64,000 nt of DNA. Source: DATBLE01 sp963837265 (GTDB taxonomy: Bacteria; Actinomycetota; Thermoleophilia; Gaiellales; Gaiellaceae). Of the stretch, positions 27,118 through 34,849 are shown in pieces (positions within the stretch are counted from its first letter, which is position 1; every line of letters starts with the position of its first letter). Position numbers and translations under genes: made by a program. Under the pieces are notes generated by a model. It saw nothing but the letters and a program-made list of their open reading frames with translations, ran no database searches and was not told where the DNA came from. Where the stretch lies: contig CAWIMQ010000004.1 in assembly GCA_963837265.1 (NCBI GenBank), forward strand, positions 434,001 through 498,000. The letters are read 5' to 3'.

Positions 27118-27147
27118 GCGGGCGCTCTCCCGCTGAGCTACGCGCCC
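27076..27147 (-). tRNA. tRNA-Val(CAC)
   Basis: 72 nt. Acceptor strands GGGCGCG and CGCGCCC pair perfectly; D stem GCTC/GAGC; anticodon stem CCCGC/GCGGG with loop TTCACAC, giving anticodon CAC that reads GUG valine; T stem GCTGG/CCAGC with loop TTCGATC. Discriminator A at 27076; CCA is not encoded. Its 3' end faces the segment bounded by the repeat at 14433. Confidence 0.97.
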
Positions 27148-27303
27148 CGGGATCGCCCAGTCTAGCGTGGTACGCTGGCCGGGCCCGGTCGCGCTAGGCG
27201 GGGAGCTAGCGGTTCCCTGAACCCGCAATCCGCTCCAGCGGGGCCGACATACCGCCCGAGGGGCGGGTTCTTCGGGGCCTGGGCCCGACAGCGCAGCGTT
27301 GAC

Positions 27304-27399
27304 GGCCAGGTTCCGCGCACTGGGAGCCTTCGAACCGCGTCAGGTCCGGAAGGAAGCAGCGCTAAGGAGTCCCTCTCAGGTGCCGCGGGCAGGCCTGGC
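27304..27399 (+). ncRNA. ffs: signal recognition particle RNA (4.5S type)
   Basis: Contains the near-invariant SRP tetraloop-and-bulge region GGTCCGGAAGGAAGCAGC (27344-27361), with complementary flanks running outward to GCCAGG (27304) and CCTGGC (27399). This RNA binds Ffh and directs membrane proteins to the translocon. Its position just before dnaX-ybaB-recR is the common arrangement in actinobacteria. Exact ends are estimated from pairing. Confidence 0.92.
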
Positions 27400-27417
27400 C
27401 CGAGCAAGCGGCTCGGG
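27399..27417 (+). terminator. hairpin terminator after the SRP RNA
   Basis: CCCGAGC, five-base loop, GCTCGGG, then TTCCTCC. Directly abuts the SRP RNA 3' end. Short T run, so termination strength is uncertain. Confidence 0.6.
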
Positions 27418-27462
27418 TTCCTCCCGGGGAGGCCGTTTCGACGGCGGCCGCGCGGCCGGGCG

Positions 27463-28263
27463 CTACCCCTCGATCGCGGCGACGTACCGCTCCGCAGAGC
27501 GGCGCACCGCGCCCTTCCCGTCCTCGGCGACGATCCGGCCCCACCAGCCGCCGTAGACCTTCTCGAACTCGTACGGCTCGAGCTTCTCGACCATCCGGCG
27601 GATCGTCGCCGCCGGCAGCGGGATCAGGTTCGGGTACGAGTACATGAAGCTCACGAAGCGGCGGTCGGCGACGACGGTGACGATGTCGCCCGAGAGGAGC
27701 GCGCCGCGGCCGTCCGCTCCGCCTGCCCAGTGGAGCACCTGGCCGCCGGTGAAGTGCCCGCCGAGCCGGATCAGCGTCAGGCCCCCACCGAGGTCCAGCT
27801 CCTCGCCCTCCCACAGCTCGAAGCACGGATCCGGGCGCATCACCCACTCGCGGTCGTCGGCGTGGACGTAGACCGGGACACCGCCGAACGCCCGGCTCCA
27901 CTCGACCGCGGTCGAGTGGAAGTGCGGGTGGTCGATCGCGATCGCGCGCAGGCCTCCGCGCGCCTCGACCCCTTCGGCCATGCCGTCGAGAAGCGGCGTG
28001 CAGTCCCAGAGGACGTCCCCGACGAGCAGCGCGCGCTGGCCGATCGCGAACTCGGGCTCACAGCCGATCCCGAGCAGGCCGGCGTCCTCCTCGCGGATCT
28101 CCGCCCGACGCGAGGCGCGGAGCTCGTCGAGCGTGGTCCAGCGCTGCCCGCGCGGCCCGACGTACTGGCGCGCGTCCTCGCAGATCGCGCAGCGCTCGGG
28201 CGGAGCGTCGCTCTCGGCGTGCTGCACGCCGCAGGTCTCGCAGATCCAGGCCGTTTTCGGCAT
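27463..28263 (-). CDS. rubredoxin-like zinc ribbon fused to metallo-beta-lactamase-fold hydrolase
   Basis: 266 residues. Two CxxC pairs, Cys8/Cys11 and Cys25/Cys28, form an N-terminal rubredoxin-like knuckle. The rest is an MBL fold, but the metal motif reads HPHFHS (112-117) instead of HxHxDH; later ligands GGHFTGGQ and SGDIVTV are in place. Such proteins may be oxidoreductase-like hydrolases; activity is uncertain given the missing Asp. The ATG at 28263 lies inside the 3' arm (reverse strand) of a perfect 15-bp hairpin shared with the end of the ERCC4 gene upstream. Confidence 0.85.
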   Translation of the reverse strand: MPKTAWICETCGVQHAESDAPPERCAICEDARQYVGPRGQRWTTLDELRASRRAEIREEDAGLLGIGCEPEFAIGQRALLVGDVLWDCTPLLDGMAEGVEARGGLRAIAIDHPHFHSTAVEWSRAFGGVPVYVHADDREWVMRPDPCFELWEGEELDLGGGLTLIRLGGHFTGGQVLHWAGGADGRGALLSGDIVTVVADRRFVSFMYSYPNLIPLPAATIRRMVEKLEPYEFEKVYGGWWGRIVAEDGKGAVRRSAERYVAAIEG

Positions 28264-28287
28264 GCACGGACAGCATGCCGAAAACGG
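28251..28287 (-). promoter_or_regulatory. perfect 15-bp inverted repeat spanning the start of the MBL gene
   Basis: Arms 28251-28265 and 28273-28287 (CCGTTTTCGGCATGC and its complement) around a seven-base loop. One arm is the first codons of the MBL gene, the other abuts the ERCC4 stop codon. In RNA it would bury the start codon; could also be a terminator without a T run. Confidence 0.75.
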
Positions 28288-28836
28288 TTAGGAGATCGCC
28301 TCTCGCAGCGCCCGAGCTCGTACGGGCCCCACATCAGGCACCCGCTGCCACTCGTCCTCACCGGCGGCAACGATGCTCGCAACAGACCCGAAATGCCGAA
28401 GGAGAGCACGCGCGGACACAATCGAGATCCCGGGCACGGCCGCGAGCATTGCCTCGGGGACCATGTCCCTCGCCGGTTTGAGACGCTGGGCGTAGGCTGG
28501 ACGGTCTCTGCCGAGGCCCCGGTCGCGCCGACGGCGCGCCAACAGCCAGAGCCAGCGCGCGGAATCCGACGCGCCCCGGGTCCTGAGCACTGGAACGCCT
28601 TGACCGATGACCGCGAGACATGCGCCGCGAATCGCGTTCGGGCAAACCCCGCCGCGAACGTCCAGCTCCTCGCCTTCGACCAGAAGGTAGGGAAAGCGGC
28701 ACCTCCGCAGGCGACCGATCTGTTCCCAGAGCCTTCCCCGCTGGAGCGAGAGGTGCAGGTCAGCCACGGTCTTCCGCTCGACGACGGTATCCCAACCCAG
28801 GTCGTAGTCGCCCGCCGGCAAGTGACGGCGCAGCAC
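28288..28836 (-). CDS. ERCC4-type nuclease with helix-hairpin-helix tail
   Basis: 182 residues from GTG 28836. VVERKTVADLHLSLQRGRLW is the ERCC4 catalytic motif (ERK-type metal site), followed by FPYLLVEGEE; the C-terminus is a tandem HhH module (MLAAVPGISIVSARALLRHF, RVPDVGPVRARALREAI). Members of the XPF/Mus81 group cut branched DNA. The first ERCC4 strand, CLIVADVHEPDDGVVAELGR, lies upstream of this GTG in the same open frame, where no ATG/GTG/TTG occurs for about 40 codons, so the true start is upstream and non-standard, or the gene is damaged. Ends against a hairpin at the MBL gene. Confidence 0.8.
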   Translation of the reverse strand: MLRRHLPAGDYDLGWDTVVERKTVADLHLSLQRGRLWEQIGRLRRCRFPYLLVEGEELDVRGGVCPNAIRGACLAVIGQGVPVLRTRGASDSARWLWLLARRRRDRGLGRDRPAYAQRLKPARDMVPEAMLAAVPGISIVSARALLRHFGSVASIVAAGEDEWQRVPDVGPVRARALREAIS

Positions 28837-28983
28837 ACTGACTCCGAGACGGCCCAGCTCCGCAACGACGCCGTCGTCGGGCTCGTGGACGTCGGCGACG
28901 ATCAGGCAGACTGGGTACGTGGCGATGTCCCCGAGTATGTGGAAGGATCGACGGCGAGCGGTGGCTGTGCGCAGATTGTCTAA

Positions 28984-29012
28984 CCATCTTTCGAGCTAAG
29001 CGAGAAAGATGG
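28984..29012 (+). promoter_or_regulatory. hairpin covering the dnaX start codon
   Basis: CCATCTTTC (28984-28992) pairs perfectly with GAAAGATGG (29004-29012) across 11 bases; the dnaX ATG (29009) is in the second arm. Could limit translation or end the opposing transcript. Confidence 0.6.
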
Positions 29013-30586
29013 CCGCCCTCTACCGCAAGTACCGTCCGCAGGACTTCGGCGAGGTCGTGGGGCAGGACGCGGTCGTGCGGACGCTGAAGAACGCCGTCGC
29101 CGGCGGGCAGGTGCGGCAGGCGTATCTCTTCGCCGGCCCGCGCGGCACGGGCAAGACGTCGATGGCGCGCATCCTCGCGAAGGCGCTGAACTGCGCGCAG
29201 GGGCCGACGCCGGAGCCGGACAGGACGTGCAACGCGTGCGTGACGATCGCGGCCGGCACCTCGCTCGACGTGATCGAGATGGACGCCGCCTCGCAGCGGG
29301 GCATCGACGACATCCGGGAGATCCGCGACCGCGTCGTCCTCCAGCCGGTCGAGGGCCGCTACAAGGTCTACATCCTCGACGAGGCGCACCAGCTCACCGA
29401 CGCGGCCTTCAACGCGTTGCTGAAGCTGATCGAGGAGCCCCCGCCGCACCTCGTCTTCATCTTCTGCACCACCGACCTGGCGAAGATGCTCCCGACCGTG
29501 CGATCGCGCTGCCAGACGTTCGTCTTCTCACGGCCCCGGCTGCCGGACCTGGTGAGGCTGCTGCGCGTGGTCGCCGACGGCGAGGGCTTCGAGGCGCCCG
29601 ACGCCGCGCTGTCGCTCGTCGCCCGCTCGGCCCGCGGCAGCTTCCGCGACGCGGTCTCGACGCTCGACCAGCTCGCCGCCGCGACCGAGGGGAAGATCGC
29701 CGTCCAGTCCGTGCTCCAGCTCCTGGGCGCGGTCGAGGAGGATGCGCTCTTCCGGCTCTGCGACCTGATCGTCGACCGCGACACCGCCGGCGCGCTCCTC
29801 TTCGTCGAGGAGCTCTCCGAGCAGGGACAGGACCTCGGCCGCGTCGTCACCGACCTGCTCGAGCACCTGCGCCACCTGCTGCTCGTCCATCACCTGCACG
29901 AGGTGCCGGAGTCGCTGCCCGTCACCGAGGAGACGCGCGAGCGGCTGCGCGCCCAGGCGAACCAGCTGCCCGAGGCGACGGTGCTGCGGCTCTGCGACCT
30001 GCTCGCGGTGGCGGTGGAGGACATGCGCCAGGGTGGCGACCCGCGGCTCCCGCTCGAGCTCGCTCTCGTCAAGGTCACGCGGCCGGGCTCCGACCTCTCC
30101 GCCGAGTCGATCGCCTACCGACTGGAGCTGCTCGAGCAGCGCGGCCACGCCGGCTCCGCCGGCGTGGTTGGTGCTCAGGTTCCGGATACTCCGACGGAGG
30201 CGAACCCGCCCGCGCCCGAGCCGCCGTCGCTCGAGCTTGCGCAGCTCCAGGAGGCGTGGCAGCGAAGCGTCCTCCCCGCCGTCGAGCGCCGCTCGATCCC
30301 GACGGCGTCGATGCTGCGGGAGGCGCACCCGGCCGCGCTCCAGGACGACCGGCTGACGCTCGAGTTCCCGGCCGGCGCGAGCTTCCACCGGCAGCTCGCC
30401 GAGGAGCCGAAGAACACCAAGCTGCTCGAGGAGGCGCTCTTCGAGGTCACCGGCCGCAGGCTCCGGCTCGAGTTCGCGCTCGGCGAGAACGGGGCCGAGG
30501 CGGCCGAGGAGGCCGAGCCGCCGACCGAGGAGGACCTCGTCGCCCTCGTCAAGGAGACCTTCGACGCGCGGGAGGTGGACGAGTGA
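29009..30586 (+). CDS. dnaX: DNA polymerase III subunits gamma and tau
   Basis: 525 residues. AAA+ clamp-loader core starts MAALYRKYRPQDFGEVVGQD; Walker A GPRGTGKT at 43-50; Walker B ILDEAHQLT; SRC arginine-finger motif in VRSRCQTF. The zinc module has Cys62, Cys74 and Cys77, but the residue usually the second Cys is Asp71. The C-terminal half is the Tau-like linker with acidic tail. Assembles with HolA/HolB to load the sliding clamp. The stop overlaps the ybaB ATG by one base. No slippery A-rich run for a programmed frameshift was noticed. Confidence 0.97.
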   Translation: MAALYRKYRPQDFGEVVGQDAVVRTLKNAVAGGQVRQAYLFAGPRGTGKTSMARILAKALNCAQGPTPEPDRTCNACVTIAAGTSLDVIEMDAASQRGIDDIREIRDRVVLQPVEGRYKVYILDEAHQLTDAAFNALLKLIEEPPPHLVFIFCTTDLAKMLPTVRSRCQTFVFSRPRLPDLVRLLRVVADGEGFEAPDAALSLVARSARGSFRDAVSTLDQLAAATEGKIAVQSVLQLLGAVEEDALFRLCDLIVDRDTAGALLFVEELSEQGQDLGRVVTDLLEHLRHLLLVHHLHEVPESLPVTEETRERLRAQANQLPEATVLRLCDLLAVAVEDMRQGGDPRLPLELALVKVTRPGSDLSAESIAYRLELLEQRGHAGSAGVVGAQVPDTPTEANPPAPEPPSLELAQLQEAWQRSVLPAVERRSIPTASMLREAHPAALQDDRLTLEFPAGASFHRQLAEEPKNTKLLEEALFEVTGRRLRLEFALGENGAEAAEEAEPPTEEDLVALVKETFDAREVDE

Positions 30587-30909
30587 TGCCCGGACAGCGA
30601 TTCGACCTGAACGAGCTGATGAAGCAGGCCGAGCAGATGCAGTCGCAGATGGCCCAGGCGCAGCAGCAGCTCGCGAACGAGATCGTCGAGGCCTCGGCCG
30701 GCGGCGGCCTCGTCACGGTGAAGGCGACCGGCACCGGCGAGATCCGCGAGATCAAGATCGATCAGAAGGCGATCGACCCCGACGACCCGGAGCTCCTCGA
30801 GGACACGGTCCTCGCAGCGGTGAACGAGGCCCTGCGCTCGGCGCAGGCCCTCGCCGAGTCGAAGCTCGGGGGCACGCTGGGAGGCTTCGGGCACCTCCCC
30901 GGGCTCTGA
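30586..30909 (+). CDS. ybaB: YbaB/EbfC nucleoid-associated protein
   Basis: 107 residues from ATG 30586, which shares its A with the dnaX TGA. Helical N-terminus LNELMKQAEQMQSQMAQAQQ, then VTVKATGTGEIREIKIDQKA, the tweezer-like fold of YbaB, and a glycine-rich tail ending GGFGHLPGL. Dimer that binds DNA without strong sequence preference; genetically linked to RecR-dependent recombination. In related genomes recR follows directly; here an IS630 element and a small gene intervene. Confidence 0.95.
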   Translation: MPGQRFDLNELMKQAEQMQSQMAQAQQQLANEIVEASAGGGLVTVKATGTGEIREIKIDQKAIDPDDPELLEDTVLAAVNEALRSAQALAESKLGGTLGGFGHLPGL

Positions 30910-30981
30910 GCCGGCCATGGGGGCGCGCCGGACCCGGCCGGACGCCCGCCCGGGGCTCCGGCCCGGATCGGCTCGGCCCTG

Positions 30982-32061
30982 CTAGTGTCCTGAGTCGTTA
31001 ATCCGTTGGCAGTAGGCGGCGAGGCTGTCGAGGATCTCGTCCGCGCTCTTGTGCCAGACGAACGGTTTCGGGTTGTCGTTCCAGTTCGTGATCCAGGTGC
31101 GGATCGAGGCGACGAGGTCGCGGACGGAGCGGTGGCTGCCGCGCTTGATCCATTTCGTCGTCAGCTCGGCGAACCAGCGCTCGACGAGGTTGAGCCAGGA
31201 GCTGTAGGTCGGGGTGAAGTGGAACGTGAACCGCGGGTGGCGGACGAGCCAGCGCTGGATCGACGGCGTCTTGTGCGTCGAGGAGTTGTCGAGCACCACG
31301 TGCACATCCAGGTCGGCCGGCACCGCGGCGTCGACCTGGTTGAGGAAGCGCTTGAACTCCTCGGCGCGGTGCCGCGGCCTCATCTCGCTGATCACCTGAC
31401 CGGAGGCCACGTCCAAGGCGGCGTACAGGTTGGTTGTCCCGTAGCGGACGTAGTCGTGGCTGCGCCGCTCGGGCACTCCGGGCATCAGCGGCAGCACCGG
31501 CGCCGTCCGGTCGAGCGCCTGGATCTGCGACTTCTCGTCCACGCACAACACGACCGCCGCCTCGGGCGGGTTCAGGTACAGCCCGACGATGTCGCGCACC
31601 TTGTCGATGAACTGCGGATCCGGCGAGAGCTTGAACGTCTCCGTCTGGTGCGGCTTCAGCCCGAACGCACGCCAGATCCGGCTGACCGCGCTCTGACTCA
31701 TCCCGGTCGCCGCCGCCATCGACCGCGTCGACCAATGCGTCGCCCCTTTCGGCTGCTCCTCCAATGTCTTCACGATCAGCCGCTCGACATCCTCGTCGCT
31801 GATCGAGCGCGGCTTGCCCGGCCGCGGCTCGTCATGAAGCCCATCAAGCCCACGCCGAGCGAACCGACCACGCCACCTCCCGACCGTCTGGCGACTGCAC
31901 CCCAACTCGTCCGCGATCTCGGTGCTCGACTTCCCCTCCGCCGCAGCCAGCACAACCCGGCACCGGAACGCGAGCGCCTGCGCGCTCGACCGCCGCCGAG
32001 CCCACCGCTCGAGCACCTCCCGCTCCTCCGCACTGACCACAACCTCGGCACGCTCCCCCAT
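30982..32061 (-). CDS. IS630-family transposase
   Basis: 359 residues from ATG 32061 (GAGAGG before it). N-terminal helix-turn-helix STEIADELGCSRQTVGRWRG, linker RPGKPRSISDEDVERLIV, then the DDE core: VLCVDEKSQIQALDR, VHVVLDNSSTHKTPSI, and the Glu in YSSWLNLVERWFAEL. Intact. The stop codon TAG is partly supplied by the TA target duplication: the element itself ends two bases earlier. Confidence 0.95.
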   Translation of the reverse strand: MGERAEVVVSAEEREVLERWARRRSSAQALAFRCRVVLAAAEGKSSTEIADELGCSRQTVGRWRGRFARRGLDGLHDEPRPGKPRSISDEDVERLIVKTLEEQPKGATHWSTRSMAAATGMSQSAVSRIWRAFGLKPHQTETFKLSPDPQFIDKVRDIVGLYLNPPEAAVVLCVDEKSQIQALDRTAPVLPLMPGVPERRSHDYVRYGTTNLYAALDVASGQVISEMRPRHRAEEFKRFLNQVDAAVPADLDVHVVLDNSSTHKTPSIQRWLVRHPRFTFHFTPTYSSWLNLVERWFAELTTKWIKRGSHRSVRDLVASIRTWITNWNDNPKPFVWHKSADEILDSLAAYCQRINDSGH

Positions 32062-32155
32062 GACCTCTCCCATCGTCGTCGTTGACGACGACGGCATTCG
32101 CCACAAAACCCCAGGTCCCTCCAACCCGTCCGCGAACTAACGACTCAGGTCACTA
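30983..32155 (-). mobile_element. intact IS630-family insertion sequence, TA target duplication
   Basis: The element proper is 30985-32153 (1169 bp) between TA dinucleotides at 30983-30984 and 32154-32155. The ends are imperfect inverted repeats: GTGTCCTGAGTCGTTA on the left and GTGACCTGAGTCGTTA on the right (15 of 16). It lies between ybaB and recR, inserted exactly in the stop codon of the small gene ending at 32153. Confidence 0.93.
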
Positions 32156-32461
32156 GTCGCCGCGGACGGCCGCCGGCAGGATCGTCATGTCGAGCACCTC
32201 GTAGCCCTCGAACCCGGGCGGCGGGAAGCCGCCGGCCTGGAGCGCCGCCAGGACGCGCGGCTCCTCCGCCATCGCTTGCCGGCCCTCCTCGTGCTCCCAG
32301 AGGTTGACGATCATCACTCCGCCGTCGGTCCGGCAGATGATCGTGCCGAGCCCGCCGTGGCCCGGGGCGAGCTCGCGCCCAACCGGAGCGACGTGCTCGC
32401 GCAGCTTCTCGACGAGGTCGTCGGAGTCGCCGGACATCTTCATGATCGAGAGAACTGCCAT
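32153..32461 (-). CDS. small hypothetical protein, ABM/dimeric-barrel-like
   Basis: 102 residues from ATG 32461. MAVLSIMKMSGDSDDLVEKL, then GTIICRTDGGVMIVNLWEHE and a final YEVLDMTILP strand fit the ferredoxin-like dimeric alpha/beta-barrel superfamily. Function unknown. Its TAG stop is made of the TA target duplication plus the first base of the IS630 element; before insertion the flanks would also have read TAG, so the protein is unchanged. Lies antisense to the ybaB-recR direction. Confidence 0.7.
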   Translation of the reverse strand: MAVLSIMKMSGDSDDLVEKLREHVAPVGRELAPGHGGLGTIICRTDGGVMIVNLWEHEEGRQAMAEEPRVLAALQAGGFPPPGFEGYEVLDMTILPAAVRGD

Positions 32462-32510
32462 CGAGCCTGCCTCCTTCGTCGGGGTCGGCGCGTAGCCTAC
32501 GGTTTTCGCC

Positions 32511-33101
32511 GTGTTCTCACCAGCCGTCCAGAACCTCGTCGCCCAGCTGACCCGCCTGCCGGGAGTCGGGCAGCGCACCGCGCAGCGGCTGGCGTTCCAC
32601 CTCCTGCGCGCGCCGAAGGACGAGGCGCTCGCGCTCGCCGCCGCGATCGAGGAGGTGAAGGAGCGCGTCCGCTTCTGCCGCGAGTGCGGCAACCTGACCG
32701 AGGAGGACGTGTGCGCGATCTGCCTCGACTCGCGGCGCGACCACTCGGTGATCTGCGTCGTCGAGCAGCCGGTCGACCTGATCTCCGTCGAGCGGACGGC
32801 CGAGTTCCGCGGGCTCTACCACGTACTCGGCGGCGCGCTCTCGCCGATCGACGGCGTCGAGCCGTCCGACCTGCGCATCGACGAGCTCCTCCGGCGGGTC
32901 GAGCGGAACGGCATCGAGGAGGTCGTCGTCGCCACCAACCCGAACATGACCGGCGAGGCGACCGCCGCGTACCTCGCCGACCGCCTGCGCGGCCGGGTGC
33001 GCGTCACCCGCCTGGCGAGCGGCCTGCCGGTGGGCGGGGACCTCGAGTACGCGGACGAGGTCACGCTCGGCCGGGCACTCTCCGGCCGCCGTGAGATGTA
33101 G
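32511..33101 (+). CDS. recR: recombination mediator RecR
   Basis: 196 residues, GTG start. HhH region LTRLPGVGQRTAQRLAFHLL, zinc finger FCRECGNLTEEDVCAIC with four Cys, Toprim domain CVVEQPVDLISVE onward with the acidic residues, and Walker-like C-terminus LASGLPVGGDLEYADEVTLG. With RecO, forms the clamp that loads RecA on gaps. The usual actinobacterial order dnaX-ybaB-recR-lysC is interrupted on both sides by inserted DNA. Confidence 0.97.
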   Translation: MFSPAVQNLVAQLTRLPGVGQRTAQRLAFHLLRAPKDEALALAAAIEEVKERVRFCRECGNLTEEDVCAICLDSRRDHSVICVVEQPVDLISVERTAEFRGLYHVLGGALSPIDGVEPSDLRIDELLRRVERNGIEEVVVATNPNMTGEATAAYLADRLRGRVRVTRLASGLPVGGDLEYADEVTLGRALSGRREM

Positions 33102-33147
33102 ATTCCTCGGTGTCGCACCGGTTGGCCCTCGGGTCAGCCGGTTCGGC
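33099..33147 (+). repeat. 49-bp repeat, copy 1, with hairpin and T run
   Basis: Starts at the recR stop codon (TAGATTCC) and ends in CCGGTTCGGC; 45 of 49 positions match 34758-34806. An AACCGG-like stem folds on CCGGTT around CCCTCGGG, followed by six T (33149-33154), so copy 1 also works as an intrinsic terminator for recR. Confidence 0.8.
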
Positions 33148-33181
33148 GTTTTTTGGCTGGGAACGCCGGGCGGGGTCTCCC

Positions 33182-34549
33182 TCAGGCCGCTCCTTCCGCG
33201 TGCCGGACGGGGTGGTTCGACCGGAACAGGTCACCGGGATCGATCGTCTCCTTCAGGCGGCACAGGCGCGCGTACGCCTCGGCGGTCCAGAAGGTCTGCG
33301 GATCGCGTTTCGTCTCCGCGAAGTTGAGGACCATGTGCCGGGCCGTCCACGGCGACAGTGCCTCCTTCACGGCGCCGACCTGCGCCTCCGACGCGGCCGA
33401 CAGCTCGGGCGTGGCGGCGATCCCGACGCCCCAGAGCGCATAACCGGCCTCGACCGACGCGAGCGCCGCGTGCTCCGGCCTCGGTCGCCCGAGCGCGCCG
33501 CCGAGATGGCGCACCTCGACCGACAGGAGCGGCGAGCCCGAGCCTGGGCCGGTGACGCGCACGAGCTCATCGACCGCCTCCGCCGGCAGAACGTCGAGCA
33601 TCAGCCCGTCGCCTGCGGCCGGGACGGGATGGTCCGGATCCATGTGCAGGACGCTGAGCTCGGGCAGCGGAGTCGGCTTCATCGAGTCCATTTCCGGCCC
33701 GAGAGCCCGGAGCGGCGCCAGCAGCGCATCCGCTTCCGCGGGCTCGCCGCAGTGGATCGCCTCGACGACTGCGAACGACTTGCCCCGGAGCGGCTCCGGG
33801 ATCTCCGGCAGCGGGGGCAGCTGAAGCAGGCGGCCGATCGTCGTCAGCTCGTCGGGGAGGTCGCCGCGGGTGAGCTCGGCCCAGGCGTGCAGGACCTCGG
33901 ACGCACGCTCGAACGGGAACCAGAGGATGCCCGCGTGGACCTCCGTGAGCGGCAAGAGCCGGACCTCGAGCGCGGTCACGGCGCCGAAGCTCCCGCCTCC
34001 GCCGCGCAGCGCCCAGAGGAGCTCGTCGTTGGAGTCGTCCTCGGCGCGGACGAGGCGTCCGTCCGCAGTCACGACGTCGGCAGCGACGATCGTGTGCGCG
34101 GCGAGGCCGTACTTGCGGCCGAGGAAGCTCAGACCGCCGCCGAGCGTGTACCCGGCGACGCCGACGTCCGGCGACGAGCCCGCGAGCGGCGCCAGCCCGT
34201 GCAGGGCCGCCTCCTTGACGACCTCGAGCCAGAGCGTCCCGGCGTCGACCCGCGCCACGCGCGCGTCGGCGTCGATCTCCACGCCGCGCATCCGCCCGGT
34301 CCGGAGCAGGAGCGTCCCCGTGAGCGGTTCGAGGCCGGACGGGGTGTGCCCGGTTCCCTGAACGGCCACCTGCAAGCCGCTCTCCCGTGCGTAGTCGACC
34401 GCACCGACGACGTCGGCCGCCGACTCGGCGAGCACGATCGCGTCCGGACGCTGGTCGACCGCGAGGTTCCACGCGCTGCGGGCATCGTCCCACTCCGGCG
34501 CGTCCGACCGGAGGACGCGCGGCCCGCGTCCGCCTTCGTTGCTGGCCAT
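33182..34549 (-). CDS. FAD-linked oxidase, berberine-bridge-enzyme type
   Basis: 455 residues from ATG 34549, which has AGGAGGG upstream. FAD-binding PCMH domain: VVGAVDYARESGLQVAVQGT, then GTGHTPSG whose His is the expected 8-alpha-histidyl attachment; the usual second (Cys) link site reads AGSSPDVGVAGYTLGGG, so attachment is probably single. C-terminal BBE segment NFAETKRDPQTFWTAEAYAR and LKETIDPGDLFRSNHPV. Oxidises sugars, alcohols or heterocycles with O2; substrate unknown. Opposite in strand to recR and lysC and bracketed by 49-bp repeats, so it was probably inserted. Confidence 0.9.
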   Translation of the reverse strand: MASNEGGRGPRVLRSDAPEWDDARSAWNLAVDQRPDAIVLAESAADVVGAVDYARESGLQVAVQGTGHTPSGLEPLTGTLLLRTGRMRGVEIDADARVARVDAGTLWLEVVKEAALHGLAPLAGSSPDVGVAGYTLGGGLSFLGRKYGLAAHTIVAADVVTADGRLVRAEDDSNDELLWALRGGGGSFGAVTALEVRLLPLTEVHAGILWFPFERASEVLHAWAELTRGDLPDELTTIGRLLQLPPLPEIPEPLRGKSFAVVEAIHCGEPAEADALLAPLRALGPEMDSMKPTPLPELSVLHMDPDHPVPAAGDGLMLDVLPAEAVDELVRVTGPGSGSPLLSVEVRHLGGALGRPRPEHAALASVEAGYALWGVGIAATPELSAASEAQVGAVKEALSPWTARHMVLNFAETKRDPQTFWTAEAYARLCRLKETIDPGDLFRSNHPVRHAEGAA

Positions 34550-34757
34550 TTGTTCTCCCTCCTGGTGCGTGCGTTGTCCCGACACCGGCGGGCAGAAGGA
34601 GCCAAGAGACCGCCCCGGCCCGCCCGCAGGCCGATGCTTACTCCGGTCTCCTTCGCGCCGCATCGGCCGAACTGACCAGTGTAGGAAAACGTCGCAAAGA
34701 GCGGACTTTGGCCCGCCGGCCGGCCCGCGCCCTCTTGCCAGCCGGGCGGGCGCCGAC

Positions 34758-34806
34758 TAGATTCCCGGGCGTCGAACCGGTTGGCCCTCGGGTCAGCCGG
34801 TTCGGC
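34758..34806 (+). repeat. 49-bp repeat, copy 2, upstream of lysC
   Basis: Second copy of 33099-33147 with four substitutions, 43 bases before the lysC ATG; followed by TTTTG rather than six T. The same hairpin can form and would lie in the lysC leader, so attenuation or simply an inherited recR-lysC spacer are both possible. The interval 34550-34757 holds no gene. Confidence 0.8.
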
Positions 34807-34849
34807 TTTTGTGGGGGCGTTTTCCCGAGGCCGCTACCCTTTCGCAGCG

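Noticed and set aside
27463..28265. Forward-strand frames over the MBL and ERCC4 genes (for example 27730-28983)
   Set aside because: High-GC antisense shadows; no domain pattern, whereas the reverse frames have clear motifs.
29227..30909. 560-residue forward frame over dnaX
   Set aside because: Out of frame with dnaX; only its last 107 codons (ybaB) are real.
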